29,676 bases of DNA from positions 1 to 29,676 of the IMG/VR virus record IMGVR_UViG_3300031951_000876; one strand, written 5' to 3'. This DNA is from a virus. Below, in pieces: positions 1-4,171 of the stretch (within the stretch, counting starts at the first letter, position 1; every line of letters starts with the position of its first letter). The position numbers and the translations under genes are program-made. The notes beneath the pieces are model-generated. The model ran no database searches. It saw only the letters and a program-made list of their open reading frames with translations, and was not told the origin of the DNA.

Positions 1-45
1 ATAAGTCTGACCTACAAGAAGGTCCTCGATAGAATAAGTTTTCAT
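1..45 (-). CDS. Partial small protein, paralogue of the 64-aa protein at 1576-1770
   Basis: Only the first 15 codons lie in the window; the gene runs off the left edge. They read MKTYSIEDLLVGQTY. The N-terminal pattern S-I-x-x-L-L-[VI]-G-x-x-Y matches SIQSLLIGKAY in the gene at 1576-1770, so the two are probably duplicates of one small phage family. I chose the ATG at 45 because AAAGGAAAA lies about 7 nt upstream. An upstream ATG at 61 is in another frame and gives no similarity. A promoter-like sequence lies at 70-98. Function is unknown. Confidence 0.6.
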   Translation of the reverse strand, partial: MKTYSIEDLLVGQTY

Positions 46-69
46 TTAGTTTTCCTTTCATTTTGTTAC

Positions 70-98
70 TCCGTAAGTTTAGCAAAAACCACTGACAT
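70..98 (-). promoter_or_regulatory. Putative early promoter for the leftmost gene
   Basis: On the reverse strand ATGTCA (93-98) is followed, 17 nt later, by TACGGA (70-75). The -35 side continues as GTGG, like three other leftward promoters at 718-745, 1513-1541 and 1801-1829. All share WTGTCRGT, a 16-17 nt gap and a box starting TA. The match to canonical sigma70 is weak at -10, so support comes mainly from recurrence in front of gene groups. Confidence 0.4.
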
Positions 99-144
99 TT
101 TCAAATCCAAATCGGAATTTCTCAAATAATAAGACGGCGTGTCG

Positions 145-160
145 TGTGATAAAAATCACA
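145..160. promoter_or_regulatory. CRP/GlxR-like palindrome
   Basis: TGTGATAAAAATCACA is a perfect TGTGA-N6-TCACA dyad, the core recognised by CRP-family regulators, including GlxR of actinobacteria (TGTGANNTANNTCACA). It sits directly beside ACGGCGTGTCG (134-144), the inverted form of a motif that accompanies two other such dyads at 919-934 and 1569-1584. The 46-302 stretch otherwise contains no gene I can support, only this dyad and repeat element A. Binding is inferred. Confidence 0.5.
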
Positions 161-190
161 CAAAATAAATATGACCAGACAATTATTTTT

Positions 191-296
191 CGGGCGTGTC
201 GCAAATTTCCAGCATTTTTTGAAAACGGACATAAAGGACAAATCGCCCGCACAATCGTTGCGGGCAGCTACCGATCTTGTCAAGTCGACACGCTAT
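191..296. repeat. Dispersed repeat element A (inverted ends, GC hairpin)
   Basis: The element starts with CGGGCGTGTCGCAAAT (identical at 760-775) and ends with a degenerate TCAAGTCGACACGCT, related to TCAAGGCGACACGCC at 894 and 1544. The ends are inverted copies of GGCGTGTCGC. Between them is a hairpin CCCGCA-N7-TGCGGG followed by CAGCT, also found in element B. It lies just beyond the 3' end of the gene at 303-515. It could be an intercistronic terminator or processing element, a MITE-like unit, or part of a replication or partition site. Confidence 0.55.
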
Positions 297-302
297 TTAT
301 TT

Positions 303-515
303 TTATTCAAAATAAACTGCGCCACGAACATTTTTATGATTTACGCAAACATTACCACGAGGAATTTCAACATGGCATTTGAAACATAACATTTTTACTT
401 CTGCTTTAGTTAGCAGAGCAAGTTCTAAATCTAGTTTAGTAGAAGTAGAAACATTTTCTAATGATACCCAACCAGCACCATTTTTATTCATTTCAAAAAT
501 TTCTAAATTAGCCAT
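303..515 (-). CDS. Small protein with C-terminal zinc-knuckle motif
   Basis: A 70-aa protein with no recognised family. The first 40 residues are mixed alpha/beta-like. The C-terminal part has C44-x2-C47-H48 and C57-x2-H60, arranged like a small zinc ribbon or knuckle. GGAAAGGA lies about 8 nt before the ATG. The start overlaps the end of the upstream zinc-ribbon gene by 8 nt, which suggests coupled translation in a two-gene operon driven from about 718-745. Such proteins are common in early regions of actinophages and often act as host-takeover or nucleic-acid-binding factors, but nothing here shows the role. Confidence 0.7.
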   Translation of the reverse strand: MANLEIFEMNKNGAGWVSLENVSTSTKLDLELALLTKAEVKMLCFKCHVEIPRGNVCVNHKNVRGAVYFE

Positions 516-687
516 TTAGAATATCCTTTCCGTAGTATCCGACGGCGGAAACAATATTCATCACGCCTTTATATTCATTACAGTTAGAGCAGATTTTATC
601 CCACCCGTCCATTGTGCGTGAGCAAAATACGCAGATATTATCAGTTAGGCAGAAGCCTAGATTTTCTATTTCTCTTAGTGTAGTCAT
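508..687 (-). CDS. Small zinc-ribbon protein (59 aa)
   Basis: Starts MTTLREIENLGFC. It contains C19-x2-C22 and C33-x2-C36 separated by ten residues, a four-cysteine zinc-ribbon pattern, plus an extra C13. AAAGGTAGG precedes the ATG. The stop codon overlaps the start of the next gene (303-515). It is the first gene after the promoter at 718-745. The ribbon suggests binding to nucleic acid or to a host protein such as RNA polymerase, but that is inference and no family is recognised. Confidence 0.7.
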   Translation of the reverse strand: MTTLREIENLGFCLTDNICVFCSRTMDGWDKICSNCNEYKGVMNIVSAVGYYGKDILNG

Positions 688-717
688 TTTATGACCTACC
701 TTTCTTTATCTTGATAC

Positions 718-745
718 CTAGTATCCTAACATAGACCACTGACAA
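718..745 (-). promoter_or_regulatory. Putative early promoter for the two zinc-ribbon genes
   Basis: The reverse strand reads TTGTCA (740-745), then GTGGTCTATGTTAGGA, then TACTAG (718-723). It shares TTGTCxGTGxxCTxTGTTAGxAT with the promoter at 1801-1829, a long agreement for unrelated intergenic DNA. A small near-palindrome (GATAC-CTA-GTATC) covers the -10 area. Transcription would run leftward into 687 and 515. Confidence 0.45.
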
Positions 746-759
746 ATTAGCCCTATTCT

Positions 760-913
760 CGGGCGTGTCGCAAATCTTTTTTTGTGATATAGATCATGTG
801 GATAACTTACGCTCAAAATTTCGGGGATTTCCACAGCTGTGCATAAACCTGTGGATAACGCCCGCAAAAGACTGCGGGCAGCTGCGCCTTTTGTCAAGGC
901 GACACGCCGTTAG
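760..913. repeat. Dispersed repeat element B (inverted ends, hairpin, DnaA boxes)
   Basis: Second and longer copy of the element at 191-296. The left end CGGGCGTGTCGCAAAT is identical to copy A. The right end TCAAGGCGACACGCCGTTAG (894-913) is identical over 20 bp to 1544-1563. The ends are inverted relative to each other. Inside are a hairpin CCCGCA-N6-TGCGGG followed by CAGCTGC, a CRP-like dyad at 783-798 (TGTGATATAGATCATG), and three DnaA boxes that copy A lacks. The right end contains the stop codon of the 26-aa gene. Confidence 0.6.
797..858 (-). other. Candidate replication origin: cluster of three DnaA boxes
   Basis: Read on the reverse strand there are three same-orientation DnaA boxes in 62 bp: TTATCCACA (850-858), TTATGCACA (838-846) and TTATCCACA (797-805), all matching TTATNCACA. 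A fourth, partial match in the opposite orientation (TTTCCACA) lies at 828-835. An A/T tract (about 772-783) flanks the cluster, and the array sits inside inverted-repeat element B between gene groups. This resembles a DnaA-dependent origin; a regulatory DnaA site is the alternative. Confidence 0.5.
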
Positions 914-990
914 TTTAGTGTGATATATGCCACAGAAAAGCCTATGCCTACGCATAGGGCAATTAGGGAGATAGTTTGTAGGACGATCAT
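910..990 (-). CDS. Tiny single-span membrane protein (26 aa)
   Basis: Reads MIVLQTISLIALCVGIGFSV and ends AYITLN. Residues 4-22 form one uninterrupted hydrophobic segment with no charged residue, so it is probably a one-pass membrane peptide. The ATG overlaps the TGA stop of the 30-aa gene (ATGA), a typical coupled junction, and this supports real translation despite the size. The stop lies inside repeat element B. Function unknown; a membrane-acting early peptide (superinfection exclusion or lysis timing) is speculation. Confidence 0.5.
   Translation of the reverse strand: MIVLQTISLIALCVGIGFSVAYITLN
919..934. promoter_or_regulatory. CRP/GlxR-like palindrome beside repeat B
   Basis: TGTGATATATGCCACA matches TGTGANNTANNTCACA with one mismatch. 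It starts 5 nt after the 20-bp repeat TCAAGGCGACACGCCGTTAG, the same spacing as at 1569-1584. It lies inside the coding end of the 26-aa gene, so part of the match could be coincidence. Confidence 0.35.
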
Positions 991-1079
991 TTAGCACACT
1001 CGCAATGCTCTATCTCATACTCTTGACGATTACCTACATAGATAACGCCTCTACCATAACACAAAGAGCATTTATTCAT
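987..1079 (-). CDS. 30-aa DnaJ-like zinc-knuckle protein
   Basis: Reads MNKCSLCYGRGVIYVGNRQE, then YEIEHCECAK. CSLCYGRG is the CxxCxGxG signature of DnaJ-type zinc knuckles, and C26/C28 supply two more ligands, so the whole protein may be one zinc site. A strong GGAGG sits about 10 nt before the ATG, inside the end of the upstream gene. It is co-operonic with the 56-aa gene upstream and the 26-aa membrane gene downstream. Very short CxxCxGxG proteins are frequent in actinophages. Role unknown. Confidence 0.6.
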   Translation of the reverse strand: MNKCSLCYGRGVIYVGNRQEYEIEHCECAK

Positions 1080-1080
1080 T

Positions 1081-1251
1081 TTATATCGCCTCCGCCAATT
1101 CTTCCAATTCCATTTCATCTTCTAATTCTAGCATTTCCTCTAGAGAGATTTCAATAGGGTCTGCCTCTACTTCATCATAGTATTCGATTTCATATCCGTG
1201 TTGAATACTTTCATACTTGTATGAGTTATCTGTGTTATCGAATGAATACAT
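1081..1251 (-). CDS. Small acidic protein (56 aa)
   Basis: No family recognised. The protein is strongly acidic, especially residues 36-54 (LEEMLELEDEMELEELAEA), which should form an amphipathic or coiled helix. The N-terminal half is rich in Tyr, Ser and Asn. AAAGGAAA precedes the ATG at good spacing. It sits 10 nt after the 47-aa membrane gene and directly before the 30-aa gene, in one leftward operon. Acidic phage proteins of this kind often mimic DNA or inhibit host factors, but I see nothing that proves this. Confidence 0.6.
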   Translation of the reverse strand: MYSFDNTDNSYKYESIQHGYEIEYYDEVEADPIEISLEEMLELEDEMELEELAEAI

Positions 1252-1261
1252 TTTATTTCCT

Positions 1262-1405
1262 TTACTTTCTATTTTTCCAAATCTTATACGCTACCACTGA
1301 CACGGCAACAATTCCCATTAGTAGCCATGAAACACTTGTGTAGCCTTGTGCTCCGCTAATGCTTAGACCATATGAGTCTAATGTAATTCTTAGATATTCG
1401 TCCAT
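1262..1405 (-). CDS. Single-span membrane protein (47 aa)
   Basis: Begins MDEYLRITLDSYG and has one hydrophobic helix at about residues 25-41 (SWLLMGIVAVSVVAY), followed by a basic tail KIWKNRK. By the positive-inside rule the C-terminus is cytoplasmic. AATAGGAA precedes the ATG. It is the first gene after the promoter at 1513-1541 and a leader of about 100 nt with tandem repeats. No family is recognised; an early phage membrane protein is the likely description. Confidence 0.55.
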   Translation of the reverse strand: MDEYLRITLDSYGLSISGAQGYTSVSWLLMGIVAVSVVAYKIWKNRK

Positions 1406-1449
1406 TTTTTTATTCCTATTCGTTTAGTTAGTTTAGTTTGGTTTGGGTC

Positions 1450-1491
1450 TTATTTGCTAGGCTCACCCTTTCGGTTTATTTGCTAGGCTCA
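1450..1491 (-). repeat. Two 16-bp direct repeats in a leader, with tiny ORFs
   Basis: TTATTTGCTAGGCTCA occurs at 1450-1465 and 1476-1491, offset by 26 bp, in the leader between the promoter at 1513-1541 and the gene starting at 1405. On the reverse strand each copy opens a short frame: ATG-initiated MSLANKPKG, whose TGA overlaps the GTG of MSLANKTQTKLN. Neither has a well-spaced Shine-Dalgarno, so translation is doubtful. A protein- or ribosome-binding leader is possible. The rest of 1406-1512 holds no gene. Confidence 0.45.
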
Positions 1492-1512
1492 TACCCTTAT
1501 TCAATTGTTATG

Positions 1513-1541
1513 TCTGTAAGACTATCACACATGACCGACAT
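1513..1541 (-). promoter_or_regulatory. Putative early promoter of the membrane/acidic/zinc operon
   Basis: The reverse strand reads ATGTCG (1536-1541), 17 nt, TACAGA (1513-1518). It lies directly after the GC-rich repeat at 1544-1563 and shares TGTCGGT and a TGTGxTAGTxT spacer with the promoter at 1801-1829. It should drive the genes at 1405, 1251, 1079 and 990. Confidence 0.45.
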
Positions 1542-1543
1542 TA

Positions 1544-1584
1544 TCAAGGCGACACGCCGTTAGGCGTGTGTGACCTTAGTCACG
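1544..1584. repeat. Repeat C: 20-bp end motif plus CRP-like palindrome
   Basis: TCAAGGCGACACGCCGTTAG (1544-1563) repeats 894-913 exactly. After 5 nt comes TGTGACCTTAGTCACG (1569-1584), an almost perfect TGTGA-N6-TCACA dyad with one end mismatch. The same pair with the same 5-nt gap occurs at 894-934, and an inverted abutting pair at 134-160. The dyad overlaps the stop codon of the 64-aa gene. It looks like a composite regulatory or boundary site. Confidence 0.55.
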
Positions 1585-1770
1585 GGCTACCGCTAAGGTG
1601 CGCCATTCGTCACGCCCACCATTGGTAGGACGGACACGGACGGCATAAGCGTCAGCGTCTACATAGTAGACATTATCACGAGGCTCAGCGTCCTCTATGA
1701 TACCCTGAATGGAGCGGCTACGATAAGCCTTACCGATAAGAAGTGATTGAATTGAAGTTGAGTTTGACAT
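1576..1770 (-). CDS. Small conserved-type phage protein (64 aa)
   Basis: Starts MSNSTSIQSLLIGKAYRSRS. It resembles short actinophage proteins of the type 'x-LxxGxxYRSRxL-x-G' with a following small beta domain (ending VRPTNGGRDEWRTLAVARD), but I cannot name a family. Its N-terminus matches the partial gene at 1-45. GAAAGGACATAAACT precedes the ATG. It is preceded by the best of the leftward promoters (1801-1829) with a short leader. It has more GC-rich codons than most neighbours. Function unknown. Confidence 0.65.
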   Translation of the reverse strand: MSNSTSIQSLLIGKAYRSRSIQGIIEDAEPRDNVYYVDADAYAVRVRPTNGGRDEWRTLAVARD

Positions 1771-1800
1771 AGTTTATGTCCTTTCTTTTGTTTATCTAAT

Positions 1801-1829
1801 AATATAATACTAACACAGCGCACCGACAA
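1801..1829 (-). promoter_or_regulatory. Leftward early promoter for the 64-aa gene
   Basis: The reverse strand reads TTGTCG (1824-1829), exactly 17 nt, TATATT (1801-1806). Transcription would start near 1794 and give a leader of about 24 nt with a Shine-Dalgarno. It is the most canonical member of the WTGTCRGT family. It faces away from the rightward promoter near 2019, so 1771-2045 is a divergent control region. Confidence 0.6.
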
Positions 1830-1854
1830 ATATCAAATTGAAAATGCGAACAAT

Positions 1855-1948
1855 TCGGACATTGTGGCGGAAGTCACAAAGAATCTAAGTGAGATACATC
1901 ACAACAATGGGCGCACTATCCGAAATGTCCGATTTTCCTAGATAGTGC
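1855..1948. promoter_or_regulatory. Divergent intergenic region with nested dyads
   Basis: TCGGACATT (1855-1863) is the inverted copy of AATGTCCGA (1924-1932). GCACTATC (1913-1920) is the inverted copy of GATAGTGC (1941-1948). AGTGAGATACATCACA (1888-1903) matches TGTGANNTANNTCACA except at the first base. These lie between the leftward promoter at 1801-1829 and the rightward -10 at 2019-2024, so they are good operator candidates. No gene is seen in 1771-2045. Confidence 0.45.
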
Positions 1949-2018
1949 ATCATACATAAAAAATCTATATTAACATTTTTATAAATCTAAATTGTAGTCG
2001 ACTGAAATATAAACAAGG

Positions 2019-2024
2019 TATAAT
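2019..2024 (+). promoter_or_regulatory. Rightward -10 box (TATAAT) of the oxygenase gene
   Basis: GGTATAATAAAGG is a perfect -10 hexamer. No good -35 is visible at 17 nt. It is followed by GGGGTGGGAG, a Shine-Dalgarno for the ATG at 2046, so this gene has a short leader, unlike several other first genes in the window. Confidence 0.5.
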
Positions 2025-2045
2025 AAAGGGGTGGGAGATGATAAT

Positions 2046-2663
2046 ATGAGTATCTGGAAAGTAAATAATATTTTTTCTGCAGAAGAGCTGCATGATATTA
2101 TTGAAGCAGTTAAAAACAAAAAAAGTTTATTTAATGAAAACTTTGTTTTTCAAGGTAAAGTAAAATATGAACTTGCTCATGGTCTTGGAATTGATAATGA
2201 TCTTGGTAGACTAAAAATTGGCAGAATAGAATTTACAAAAAAAGCGGTGGAAACTTTAAATAATCTAATAAAAGATAAGACCGATAAAGATTTATATTTT
2301 GATGGTGCTAGTTGTTTTGAATACAGTAAAACATTTGGTGTGTCAAATTTACCAGCTCATGTTGATGGAGATTCAACAGACTTGATGATTAATTTTCAGC
2401 TAGAATCAAACACTTCTTGGGATCTTGGACTAGATTTAAATCTTTACAGTCTAGAAGATAATTCAGCAGTAATATTTAATCCTAATGAAGTAATTCATTG
2501 GAGGCCAATAAAGAATTTTAATGACGGGGAATTTGTAAGAATGATATTTTTTAGATTTACAGACAACAAAACAAATAATAGTCATCTCCCTTTGATGCAA
2601 GATCATGAAATGTTTGCTGAAGTTAAAAAATACAGAGATGAATTGTGGGAAAGTTCTAAATAA
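2046..2663 (+). CDS. 2OG-Fe(II) oxygenase-like protein (205 aa)
   Basis: The double-stranded beta-helix signature is visible: H105-x-D107 (LPAHVDGDS), then a distal H151 (EVIHWRP) and a basic R165 or R170 for 2-oxoglutarate. The family couples oxidation of 2-oxoglutarate to hydroxylation of a protein or small molecule with Fe(II). It lacks the YLNDDYEGGE core of the five oxygenases at 19.4-24.6 kb, so it is a divergent relative. I start at the ATG at 2046 because GGGAG lies 8 nt upstream; an in-frame GTG at 2031 has no room for a Shine-Dalgarno. The substrate is unknown. It is transcribed away from the small leftward genes. Confidence 0.7.
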   Translation: MSIWKVNNIFSAEELHDIIEAVKNKKSLFNENFVFQGKVKYELAHGLGIDNDLGRLKIGRIEFTKKAVETLNNLIKDKTDKDLYFDGASCFEYSKTFGVSNLPAHVDGDSTDLMINFQLESNTSWDLGLDLNLYSLEDNSAVIFNPNEVIHWRPIKNFNDGEFVRMIFFRFTDNKTNNSHLPLMQDHEMFAEVKKYRDELWESSK

Positions 2664-2889
2664 GTATTGACTTCACTAAAAACTTAATGATACACTTAAT
2701 CTTGGTTTGTGGGGGGCTTACACTGAAACTCAATATGTACCAGATGTGTAGCTTTCCTCCTTATTCCTTACATTGAAAACTTTTTTTCAATTGGGGGGTA
2801 AGGGGGGCTTTCCTAAAATCTAATATCCCCAGATATCACTATATAATATATACTATATATAGTAAAGAAAAAGGCGGGAAAAGACTAAA
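2664..2889. other. Intergenic region with G-runs, hairpin and possible promoters
   Basis: No gene is visible. TTGACT (2667-2672) and TACACT (2691-2696) are 18 nt apart and could be a rightward promoter. TATAAT at 2842-2847 is another -10. GGGGGG occurs at 2711-2716, 2793-2798 and 2802-2807, twice followed by CTT. ATTGAAAA and TTTTCAAT form an 8-bp hairpin with a 4-nt loop near 2772-2791. It probably separates the oxygenase gene from the tRNA region. Confidence 0.35.
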
Positions 2890-2976
2890 ATGAGACTACT
2901 TATCACCATAACAGCAATAGCAATTATTACCTGTATATGTGGATTACTAATCCAGATATATGGGCCTATAGCTTAA
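2890..2976 (+). CDS. Possible tiny membrane peptide running into the tRNA
   Basis: A 28-codon frame beginning MRLLITITAIAIITCICG; residues 2-24 are hydrophobic and would form one membrane helix. GGCGGGA lies about 11 nt before the ATG. The stop codon TAA falls inside the D-arm of the tRNA at 2962-3036, so the gene and the tRNA overlap by 15 nt. It may be real or a chance frame upstream of the tRNA. Confidence 0.35.
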   Translation: MRLLITITAIAIITCICGLLIQIYGPIA

Positions 2977-3036
2977 TTTGGTGAAAGCAATTGTCTTATA
3001 TACAATCGACTTTGGGTTCAAATCCCAATAGGCCTA
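2962..3036 (+). tRNA. tRNA-Ile (anticodon UAU, reads AUA)
   Basis: A full cloverleaf can be drawn. The acceptor GGGCCTA pairs with TAGGCCT (with G1-U72), D-stem GCTT/AAGC, anticodon stem ATTGT/ACAAT with loop CTTATAT (anticodon TAT at 2997-2999), and T-stem TTGGG/CCCAA with loop TTCAAAT. The discriminator is A3036 and CCA is not encoded. AUA is rare in most high-GC actinobacteria but is used freely in the phage genes here (for example in 19395-20138), so the tRNA probably supports phage translation. Confidence 0.9.
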
Positions 3037-3037
3037 C

Positions 3038-3066
3038 TTTGATTCACGTGAAACATGGGGTATAAT
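3038..3066 (+). promoter_or_regulatory. Promoter of a leaderless membrane-protein gene
   Basis: TATAAT (3061-3066) with TTTGAT 17 nt upstream (3038-3043; TTGATT at 16 nt is an alternative). The GTG start of the following gene is 6 nt downstream of the -10, where transcription itself should begin. The preceding sequence includes CACGTG. Confidence 0.5.
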
Positions 3067-3072
3067 AAACAG

Positions 3073-3186
3073 GTGGAAACAGCCTTCATAATTGGATGCA
3101 TATTCGGCATTATTCTAATGGGATTTGCCTTATTGGCATCCTTTAATGAATATGACAATGATAGGTGGAGGAATAAAGGATATTGA
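3073..3186 (+). CDS. Small membrane protein, apparently leaderless (37 aa)
   Basis: GTG-initiated frame reading METAFIIGCIFGIILMGFAL, then a polar tail ending RWRNKGY. Residues 4-24 form one transmembrane helix and the basic tail suggests a cytoplasmic C-terminus. There is no Shine-Dalgarno; the start lies 6 nt after a perfect TATAAT, as in other first genes of this window, and this supports it. No family is recognised. Confidence 0.5.
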   Translation: METAFIIGCIFGIILMGFALLASFNEYDNDRWRNKGY

Positions 3187-3231
3187 TGTTCTATTTTTCG
3201 GTTCACTTCCGCCGCCGCACTTTTTCACTAA

Positions 3232-3260
3232 TTGATACCATATAATCGAAATGGTATAAT
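3232..3260 (+). promoter_or_regulatory. Extended -10 promoter of the 94-aa gene
   Basis: TTGATA (3232-3237), 17 nt, TATAAT (3255-3260) preceded by TGG (AATGGTATAATTT). This matches the phage consensus R-TGR-TATAATT. The resulting leader contains AAGGAGG before the ATG at 3287. Confidence 0.65.
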
Positions 3261-3286
3261 TTATTTATACATAAGGAGGCACTAAC

Positions 3287-3571
3287 ATGGGTGCAAATGA
3301 TTACGGAAGACCATTTCTCGATGGTCTAGGCGATGAAAGAAAAGAAAGACTTTTTCAAGAGTTAGCTAAGAAACTTATTGCAGAGTGGATAGAGTCAAAT
3401 CCAGATGCAGATTATGATGTTGGAGAATTGGGCGAGAAGCTTACAACAGATTGGCAGTTAGAAAGAGTTGAAAACAGAGGAGAGCAAGTAGCTCTGCAAC
3501 TAGTAGATCAGTTTGGTACCGATGAGGACAAACAAGATCTTGCTACATGGCTTCAAACAAATAAGTTCTAA
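3287..3571 (+). CDS. Hypothetical acidic helical protein (94 aa)
   Basis: No family recognised. The sequence has amphipathic helices, with KERLFQELAKKLIAEWIES (about residues 19-37) and QVALQLVDQFG (66-76) flanking an acidic loop. Start is supported by an excellent AAGGAGG 8 nt upstream and the promoter at 3232-3260. It sits 3 nt before the sulfotransferase-like gene, so the two are probably co-transcribed. A regulatory or adaptor role cannot be shown. Confidence 0.75.
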   Translation: MGANDYGRPFLDGLGDERKERLFQELAKKLIAEWIESNPDADYDVGELGEKLTTDWQLERVENRGEQVALQLVDQFGTDEDKQDLATWLQTNKF

Positions 3572-3574
3572 TAA

Positions 3575-4171
3575 ATGTACAAGCATTTTTTAGTAAATGC
3601 ATTTCCAAGATCTGGGTCTGTATTTTTTGCTAGCGTTTTTAACATTTTTAAAACAGGTGGAGCACAGTTTACTTCCTTGCACCTTCCTCACATTATAGGA
3701 AACGACAAAGTTGATAATGCTGTAGTCATAAGAGATCCCTATGAATGCATATCTTCTTTGCTGTACAAAAATCATTCAGATCAACATAATATAGTAAATG
3801 ATTATGAAAAGTATATGCCAATACACTTAGACGAATATATGGTTTATGTTAATAAGTGTATTGAGTTTATGGGTTCCCCACATTTATATGTTTCAGACTT
3901 TAATAAACTTATTAATGACCCAGTTTCTGAATTCAATAATGTAGTTGAAAAGTTTAGTTTAGAATATGATAAAAAAAGTGGATTAGAGAACCCATCAGAA
4001 AAGATTAAAAACAACATGTCTAATTTCAATATGCTAAACGATAAAGATGGACATATGCCTAGAGAAAAAAGCGATCTTAGAAAAACAATTGAAGATAAAG
4101 TTTATTCTTCCAATTTAATGTCTGAAGCGTATACTGAATACAAAAAACTTATAGATAACATTAAGAATTAG
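3575..4171 (+). CDS. Sulfotransferase-family-like protein (198 aa)
   Basis: The N-terminus has a P-loop-like PAPS 5'-phosphosulfate motif, FPRSGSVFF (F10-P11-R12-S13-G14-S15), and a 3'-phosphate motif, VVIRDPYECISSLL (R53-D54-P55, S60). In cytosolic-type sulfotransferases these bind PAPS, the sulfate donor. The protein is short for the family (usually 250-300 aa) but keeps both binding motifs. The C-terminal half is helical and lysine-rich. It could sulfate a surface glycan, a small molecule or a tyrosine. No strong Shine-Dalgarno is seen; it follows the 94-aa gene closely. Its 3' end overlaps the convergent 53-aa gene by 11 nt. Confidence 0.6.
   Translation: MYKHFLVNAFPRSGSVFFASVFNIFKTGGAQFTSLHLPHIIGNDKVDNAVVIRDPYECISSLLYKNHSDQHNIVNDYEKYMPIHLDEYMVYVNKCIEFMGSPHLYVSDFNKLINDPVSEFNNVVEKFSLEYDKKSGLENPSEKIKNNMSNFNMLNDKDGHMPREKSDLRKTIEDKVYSSNLMSEAYTEYKKLIDNIKN

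Noticed and set aside
146-389. Two overlapping plus-strand frames of 72-78 codons
   Set aside because: They cross repeat element A and the antisense of a supported gene, lack Shine-Dalgarno sites and have no protein-like composition.
794-997. A 67-codon reverse frame
   Set aside because: It overlaps the 26-aa gene in another frame and runs through DnaA boxes and the GC hairpin; no Shine-Dalgarno.
1286-1310. Another TGTCAGTGG early-promoter motif on the reverse strand
   Set aside because: It lies within the coding sequence of the 47-aa membrane protein (codons for VSVVA) with another gene only 10 nt downstream of the stop, so chance is more likely.
760-1563. CRISPR array from the repeated GCGACACGCC motifs
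   Set aside because: Copies are few, about 600 bp apart and partly inverted; there are no regular spacers and no cas genes in the window.
2031-2045. GTG at 2031 as the start of the oxygenase
   Set aside because: It lies 7 nt after the -10 box but adds only MGDDN, and it would place the GGGAG Shine-Dalgarno inside the coding sequence; the ATG at 2046 is better served.
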